A stretch of DNA of 64,000 bases from Acidobacteriota bacterium (GTDB lineage Bacteria; Acidobacteriota; Blastocatellia; Pyrinomonadales; Pyrinomonadaceae), in assembly GCA_019639115.1 (NCBI GenBank), contig JAHBSM010000008.1, positions 62,001 through 126,000 of the forward strand, in the 5' to 3' direction. Below are positions 59,437 to 64,000 of this stretch, piece by piece (position 1 is the stretch's first letter; each line of letters opens with the position of its first letter). The position numbers and the translations under genes were made by a program. Under the pieces are notes generated by a model. The model was not told the origin of the DNA, did no database searches, and worked only from the letters and a program-made list of their open reading frames with translations.

Positions 59437-60741
59437 TCATTTTGCGAAAGGCTGATCGGCGAGCACCGCACGCATGTTGACCTGTGCGAACAACGTCTCG
59501 ACGTAGGCCGCGAATCGGTGCAGGATAGGCACGAGGTCTTTTTTCTGCTTAGTGACGAGGATCTCCTCGACAAATCGCTCAAAGGTCTCGATGTCCTTAA
59601 AGAAAAGATAGACAAGCTCGTTGTCAGAAAAATTCTTGAGAGCCTCGTGGAGCGAAGCGATATTCGCTTTGCCCGGGTCGAGCTCGGCTGTTCGGGTCAA
59701 TTCTCCGATACGGAACAACGCACTCCTGAGCCGGCCCGAATTGATGCGTTTGGCCGAGAAATTCGGGAATAGCTCGAACATATCGGCGGATTCGTCAATG
59801 TGACGGGCCAGGCCGGTCAAGATCTGTTGAAAACTCTCGTTCAGCAGCGAGTACGCGGTCTCCGTCCTAGCAAAGATGCCGGTCGCGGTACGCAGGCTCA
59901 GGATGCCGGCGAGTTCCTGCTGAACGGCTTTCTTTAATTCCATTGCCGCAATATACGCGGCCCCGTCGAGCGAGCTTGTGATCTCGCCGTCGGCAGGCAT
60001 ACGCTCAAAACGCTTATTTAGATAAGCGATCATATCGAGCGTCATGGTGTTGACCTTTGCGAAAACGAGAATTGCCGGTTTGAGCGGCTCGTCCCGCTCG
60101 AGCATCGAGCCGACGAGTCCCAGGACCCGCAGAATGCGGCCGATGCGCGCGATGGTATCGCTGACGGCGGCGATGTCGCTATCGACGTGATGGCCGGTGA
60201 ACGGCTTAAGGCGCTCGGGTATCGTGCTCTTGTCAGTTCGATCGACAAGCGCGAGCAGTACGGCGATACCGGGTTCGCTGCCCATATCCGAACGAAGCGT
60301 ATCGCACCAGATCCGCCATTCGCCCGGTGTCATGGAGTCCGCTCGATGGAGTGTCTCGCATCGGATCAATATCTTACGCAGCACAGCGGCAACGACCCTG
60401 AGCCGGTCGCTGTCTAGGCCGTGTCTCTCGAGCGTGGTACGAGCTTCCGTATCGCCGGCCGCGGTCATGCGAATCAGGAACAGCAGATGCGAACAACGCT
60501 GGAGGGCAAGCCTCACGACGCGAAGCTCGTTTATCAGGTCGGCCCGCCGCTCGCCGCTTCTTCGTTCGCCAAATGTTCGCCCGCCCGTCGAAATGAAACT
60601 GTCTATACCGCCGAGCCAGGAGCCGATCTCGAAAAGGGCCTGTTCGGGCTCTATATCGCGGATGCGGCCAAGAGCCTCGACGGATTCGTCGGGGAACTCG
60701 GGCATTACTTGAGTGTCGTTGTCTGTGACGGCTGTCTGCAA
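59437..60741 (-). CDS. Hypothetical alpha-helical protein
   Basis: A 434-aa soluble protein, almost fully helical, with no signal peptide or membrane span. It contains helices such as LINELRVVRLALQRCSHLLF and DIAAVSDTIARIGRILRVLG and ends with IETFERFVEEILVTKQKKDL. No family recognised. It converges with ybbP (4-bp gap) and is divergent to rdgB. A regulatory or structural role may be guessed from helix content only. Confidence 0.7.
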   Translation of the reverse strand: MQTAVTDNDTQVMPEFPDESVEALGRIRDIEPEQALFEIGSWLGGIDSFISTGGRTFGERRSGERRADLINELRVVRLALQRCSHLLFLIRMTAAGDTEARTTLERHGLDSDRLRVVAAVLRKILIRCETLHRADSMTPGEWRIWCDTLRSDMGSEPGIAVLLALVDRTDKSTIPERLKPFTGHHVDSDIAAVSDTIARIGRILRVLGLVGSMLERDEPLKPAILVFAKVNTMTLDMIAYLNKRFERMPADGEITSSLDGAAYIAAMELKKAVQQELAGILSLRTATGIFARTETAYSLLNESFQQILTGLARHIDESADMFELFPNFSAKRINSGRLRSALFRIGELTRTAELDPGKANIASLHEALKNFSDNELVYLFFKDIETFERFVEEILVTKQKKDLVPILHRFAAYVETLFAQVNMRAVLADQPFAK

Positions 60742-60877
60742 AGCGAGGATACCTTATTATACTAGGATAGTCGGTGAGTAGCTCGGCAACGCATGGAAAG
60801 CCTGCCGACACGACTATTATGCCAATTTTGCTTACCATTAGGCAATCAAAATCTTTTCGGTTGCACGGATAGCATTG

Positions 60878-61474
60878 ATGACCACTACGCTGCTTATAGC
60901 TTCGACCAATCAGGGCAAGGTGCGTGAATTCTATTCGCTCGCCTCGGGCCTTAAGCTCGAGCTGGTGTCGATGTCGGATATCGGCCCGATGCCGGAAGTC
61001 GCTGAGACAGGCGCGACTTTCGCTGAGAACGCCCGGACGAAAGCCGCGGCCTACGCTGTCAGTTCGGGCCTAATCACAATCGCTGATGACTCCGGATTAG
61101 AAGTAGATGCCCTCGGCGGCCGACCGGGCGTGCTCTCCGCTCGCTACGGCGGTGATGTCCCGTTCGCGGAGAAGATGCGCCTGATCCTCGACGAACTCCG
61201 CGACGTTGCGGCTCCGGCTCGGACCGCGCGGTTCCGATGTTCGATCGCGGTCGCAGATCCGTCCGGACGTATTGTTTGCGAAGCGGACGGAGTGTGCGAG
61301 GGAACGATCGCGCAAGAACCGTTTGGAGAGGGCGGATTCGGGTATGATCCGGTCTTTGTCCCGAACGGATATGTCGAAACGTTCGGGCAGCTCGGGCCCG
61401 AGGTTAAGGATTCGCTCAGTCATCGTGCAAACGCTTTTTTGCAAATCATCCCATATTTACGCGGTCTGACTTGA
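60878..61474 (+). CDS. rdgB: XTP/dITP pyrophosphatase (RdgB/HAM1)
   Basis: A 198-aa nucleotide-pool cleaning enzyme removing dITP and XTP. Motifs: LLIASTNQGKVREF at the N terminus (substrate Lys), DDSGLEVDALGGRPGVLSAR (metal Asp) and GYDPVFVP; SHRANAF closes it. ATG 60878 is preferred to the adjacent TTG. It precedes tRNA-Pro. Confidence 0.95.
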   Translation: MTTTLLIASTNQGKVREFYSLASGLKLELVSMSDIGPMPEVAETGATFAENARTKAAAYAVSSGLITIADDSGLEVDALGGRPGVLSARYGGDVPFAEKMRLILDELRDVAAPARTARFRCSIAVADPSGRIVCEADGVCEGTIAQEPFGEGGFGYDPVFVPNGYVETFGQLGPEVKDSLSHRANAFLQIIPYLRGLT

Positions 61475-61529
61475 CCTAGCGCCATTTCGGACTTAGAATT
61501 CGACACTTGGAATCGTTTCCCTAGTGAGG

Positions 61530-61610
<81 letters not shown>

Positions 61611-61728
61611 GTCCGACAAACAGATTGGTCGCGTCACTCCGGAGCCTGTTCACTCGTGCAATATCGACGGACCGATTCTCGTTAGCTGAAGCATTATCAC
61701 ACCCAACAACTGGAGGTTCTCTAAAACT

Positions 61729-62010
61729 ATGGCTCGTATGACCCAAACCGAAATCATCAGCAGCTTGGCAGGTTCGACCGGCGCCACCAAGGCGCAGGTC
61801 AAATCACTCTTCGACGCTCTCTCCGCGCTCGCGACCAGCGAAGTCAAGAAGAATGGTGAATTTACCGTGCCGGGCTTTGGCAAGCTGAAGAAAACGCACC
61901 GCAAAGCACGCGAGGGACGCAACCCCGCAACCGGTGCTGTGATCAAGATCCCTGCCAAGACGACGGTCAAGTTCACGATCGGCAAGGCTATGAAAGATTC
62001 AGTAAGCTAG
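61729..62010 (+). CDS. HU-family DNA-binding protein
   Basis: A 93-aa nucleoid protein. MTQTEIISSLAGSTGATKAQ forms the helical body and KNGEFTVPGFGKLKKTHRKA with EGRNPATGAVIKIPA the beta-arm with the intercalating Pro (RNPATG). TGGAGG lies 13 bp upstream of ATG 61729. A strong terminator follows, so it is a monocistronic gene. Confidence 0.96.
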   Translation: MARMTQTEIISSLAGSTGATKAQVKSLFDALSALATSEVKKNGEFTVPGFGKLKKTHRKAREGRNPATGAVIKIPAKTTVKFTIGKAMKDSVS

Positions 62011-62040
62011 CCACCGCATATTGTGGCCATTAGGCCGGTG

Positions 62041-62076
62041 AACGCCCACATCTTGGTGTGGGCGTTTAACATTTTT
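62041..62076 (+). terminator. Terminator of the HU gene
   Basis: AACGCCCACA-TCTTGG-TGTGGGCGTT: a perfect 10-bp stem followed by TAACATTTTT. Confidence 0.85.
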
Positions 62077-62109
62077 GACAAGAATTTTGATCCCGCCCGA
62101 AAAAAAATG

Positions 62110-62138
62110 GTGACAAAGCCGATGGGTTTTGTTAACAT
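62110..62138 (+). promoter_or_regulatory. Predicted promoter of the GTG-start small protein gene
   Basis: GTGACA (62110-62115), 17-bp spacer, TAACAT (62133-62138). The predicted start near 62145 coincides with the first arm of the structured leader. Confidence 0.5.
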
Positions 62139-62146
62139 TGCATTAC

Positions 62147-62211
62147 AAGTTGAATTCAGCTCGCGGCAGCGGTTCTATAAGCTGCGTACCAAATGTTGCG
62201 TTATTCAACTT
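62147..62211 (+). ncRNA. Structured 5' leader candidate
   Basis: AAGTTGAAT (62147-62155) and ATTCAACTT (62203-62211) are perfectly complementary and enclose an inner stem GCAGC/GCTGC (around 62166-62185). The leader continues ~80 nt to the Shine-Dalgarno AAGGAG. It could be a cis-regulatory RNA of the small downstream gene; no known family matched by eye. Confidence 0.5.
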
Positions 62212-62291
62212 AGTGCTTCTGCGCCGGTTTCCTGCCTCCCCTGGGACCTTCGGCGGGCACGATCGTAAATTATTCAGAAGGAGAACAAGAA

Positions 62292-62543
62292 GTGGCAGCA
62301 GCTAGACCAATGACACTGCAGGACAGAGTTTTGCAGATAGATCACATCCAAGCACGCCGGTATTCAAAACTTACAGGTGATACCCTCGAGATAGCTACCG
62401 AAGGGATCATCCGTCACCTTAGGGCTTGCGCCCGAATGGACGTCAACCCTGACGCTTCCGCGGTCCGCGAGATCATCGACGACGCCATCAACGGCAGGCG
62501 AGTTTTCGCCGAAACGTCAAATGACCTACTCGCAGCCGCCTGA
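62292..62543 (+). CDS. Small conserved-type hypothetical protein
   Basis: An 83-aa helical protein beginning at GTG 62292, with AAGGAG 10 bp upstream (ATG at 62310 is an alternative). Segment DRVLQIDHIQARRYSKLTGD and a second helix ATEGIIRHLRACARMDVN; Cys at residue ~46. No family recognised. It follows a long structured leader and ends before a strong terminator, so it is monocistronic and likely well expressed. Confidence 0.7.
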   Translation: MAAARPMTLQDRVLQIDHIQARRYSKLTGDTLEIATEGIIRHLRACARMDVNPDASAVREIIDDAINGRRVFAETSNDLLAAA

Positions 62544-62576
62544 CGCAGTACTCATACTTATTTAGATCTTTGATTT

Positions 62577-62603
62577 CCCGCCTTGTAAGGGGCGGGTTTT
62601 TTT
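62577..62603. terminator. Terminator between convergent genes
   Basis: CCCGCC-TTGTAAGG-GGCGGG followed by TTTTTTT. It serves the small plus-strand gene; its T-run touches the stop of the minus-strand membrane-protein gene. Confidence 0.9.
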
Positions 62604-64000
62604 ATTGTCCTTTGAGTGTTAGCCGTCGAAAGGCATAGCGCCCGGCCGTTTCTTCGTCGCCGATGTCGTACCAATTGCCAAGCCGGCCCATATCGGGCAC
62701 GTCGTCGCGTCGATAAACTATCAGCGAAAGGGCCGGGTCGGATGCTGCGTCCCGGTCGAATGAACGAACGAACTCGCGGTATCGCTCGGCCTCGGCATCG
62801 ATCTCAGGCTTGGTCAGCGGCCGAGCGTTCTTTGAGAGCGTTGCATTGAAACGGTCCCAGCCGAACAGTGCCATACAGGACTCGATATTGCTGCAATCGG
62901 TCAGGGCGTCGCGGAGCCACTCGTGATCGAGCGATAGATAATAGATCAGCCGATAATATCGTGCTCGGTTCTCTTCGGGACCTCGAATGCCGGCGAAGGC
63001 GTGCTGATGCCTGGCCCACAGTACACCGACAGGAGCTAAGGTAGGCTGGCTGTCGGCCTGCAGCGATTCCGCATTCAGGGTCACGGACATCGTCGAGACC
63101 TCGCCGGCGGCCACAAGCTCCCTTATACGCCGATTGATAGGCATCGCCTCATCTCTGACCACGTTGGTATCGTCCCACAGAGCCGCGGTCTCAACAGCTT
63201 CGAATGCTCCCCACGTGGCACACGCGATACCCAGTACCGCGAACGCGGTCGCCGGTATCAGACGGCTGTGTCGGAACGCGGCCTTGATGCCGATCCCCGT
63301 GGTCAGCGCCAGGGCAAACAAGACGACGTAATTCGCAGAATAATATTCGTAGTGAAAAGGCTGTAGTGAGCGTCCGGTCAGAACTTGCTGATTGAATACG
63401 GCGACACCGACCAGTGCGATAGATGCGGCGAAAATGGCCGTTCGGAGTTCCAGTGCCTCACGTCCAAGCTGGCGTATAAGCCCGGCTACGGCAGCAGTGA
63501 TGATACCGAGTCCGACGATATTCCTGGAGATATCGATCTCGCGTGTATGCACCAGAAGCTGGGTCGAGTCGAGATGATCGCTGCGGCCTGCCATCAAATA
63601 CACATACGCCAAAGCGGGCGGCAGGATGAACGCGATTACCTCGAAGGCGAAAATCAGTGTTCGGAGGCGACCTTCGCTTTCGAGGACGAGGTACATCGCA
63701 ATGCAGATCGCTAGACCCGCCGCCGCTGTCGTCCATAGATAAAAATACGAGAACAGTAAAACGGCGAAACAGAAGGCCGCCGCTCCGGCCCAAAGAATTT
63801 GCCGCTTGTGGTTATCGCAGTTCGAACCTTTCGAAATTGCGCCAAAGAACAAGAACAGGAACGGGAACGAAAGAGCCGGTATATGACGCCGGAGATACGG
63901 AATGAAAGGATACGCGATGCCTCCGTCCTGAAAAGTTCCGATCACTCCGATCCCGGTGATCAGTGCTCCGCAGGCAAAAACGGCCAACGCCACCGCCGCT
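62602..64000 (-). CDS. Polytopic membrane protein of unknown function (5' end beyond window)
   Basis: At least 465 aa; the frame is open to the window edge (GTG at 63993 is only an internal candidate start), so the N terminus is missing. It shows about nine hydrophobic segments (ALAVFACGALITGIGVIGTF, LWTTAAAGLAICIAMYLVLE, NIVGLGIITAAVAGLIRQLG, NYVVLFALALTTGIGIKAAF) and then a soluble C-terminal domain of ~190 residues containing a conserved-looking RYYRLIYYLSLDHEWLRDAL. The layout resembles the polytopic glycosyltransferase/O-antigen-type membrane proteins, but no motif proves this. Confidence 0.7.
   Translation of the reverse strand, partial: AAVALAVFACGALITGIGVIGTFQDGGIAYPFIPYLRRHIPALSFPFLFLFFGAISKGSNCDNHKRQILWAGAAAFCFAVLLFSYFYLWTTAAAGLAICIAMYLVLESEGRLRTLIFAFEVIAFILPPALAYVYLMAGRSDHLDSTQLLVHTREIDISRNIVGLGIITAAVAGLIRQLGREALELRTAIFAASIALVGVAVFNQQVLTGRSLQPFHYEYYSANYVVLFALALTTGIGIKAAFRHSRLIPATAFAVLGIACATWGAFEAVETAALWDDTNVVRDEAMPINRRIRELVAAGEVSTMSVTLNAESLQADSQPTLAPVGVLWARHQHAFAGIRGPEENRARYYRLIYYLSLDHEWLRDALTDCSNIESCMALFGWDRFNATLSKNARPLTKPEIDAEAERYREFVRSFDRDAASDPALSLIVYRRDDVPDMGRLGNWYDIGDEETAGRYAFRRLTLKGQ

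Noticed and set aside
62023..62268. An 81-aa plus-strand ORF after the HU gene.
   Set aside because: It runs through the HU terminator and the predicted promoter and leader of the next gene; no family and no Shine-Dalgarno.

Overview
The window is chromosomal DNA of moderately high GC, most likely from an Acidobacteriota bacterium of the Blastocatellia/Pyrinomonadales type. This placement is an inference. It rests on an Oar-like TonB-dependent receptor with an N-terminal carboxypeptidase-regulatory domain, a YARHG lipoprotein, a fused homocysteine methyltransferase/MTHFR, and the mix of housekeeping genes; no 16S rRNA is present.

Layout. 1-4018: the end of comM, a glycogen debranching enzyme and an OlsB-like acyltransferase. 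4213-14270: a TetR-type regulator, an Oar/TonB receptor sharing an operator-like motif with it, and a tight co-directional lipid or secondary-metabolite cluster (two alpha/beta hydrolases, a KAS III-like enzyme lacking two catalytic residues, an acyl-CoA synthetase, a MaoC hydratase and an MFS exporter). 14292-15735: a lipoprotein and a DUF2306-type membrane protein whose start codons share CATG. 15729-21580: a complete type II-C CRISPR-Cas locus with 22 repeats, cas2, cas1, a compact cas9 of 981 aa and a divergent tracrRNA whose anti-repeat pairs almost completely with the repeat. 21656-30598: one-carbon/methionine metabolism under a SAM-II-like riboswitch, a sugar nucleotidyltransferase, a TPR protein, thiE-thiD, an outer-membrane barrel, acylphosphatase and apt. 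30644-42239: tRNA-Arg(CCU) and an 11.5-kb provirus integrated into its 3' half. 42240-64000: housekeeping genes (nnr, tsaE, ppk1, CYTH, DedA-like, pcm, surE, rpsU, a giant secreted HEAT-like protein, thrC, tesA-ybbA-ybbP, rdgB, tRNA-Pro, HU) and the start of a membrane-protein gene.

The provirus is the most novel part. It is bounded by 45-bp direct repeats (anticodon loop to CCA of tRNA-Arg), with paired arm-like repeats inside each end and a tyrosine integrase at the right edge. A leftward block of five small genes and a rightward block of about 14 genes diverge from a 169-bp control region with two strong promoters and four phased TGTGC repeats. There is no terminase, portal, tail, packaging ATPase or replication protein that I recognise. 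Instead there are at least eight short proteins with one or two membrane segments, mostly coupled by ATGA overlaps, a transglutaminase-like protease candidate, a 777-aa polyvalent-type protein with a phage BECR-like nuclease domain, a basic Asn-Pro-motif membrane protein and a 255-aa beta-rich protein with the sequence pattern of a double-jelly-roll capsid protein. My reading is a tailless, membrane-containing (PM2/FLiP-like in style) temperate virus. A probable regulator of this element is split across two reading frames.

Other points of note are compensatory changes at the tRNA-Arg elbow (G19-C56 to U19-A56), promoters embedded in every CRISPR repeat, a first repeat that contains the stop codon of the neighbouring gene, and a structured leader at about 62147-62211.
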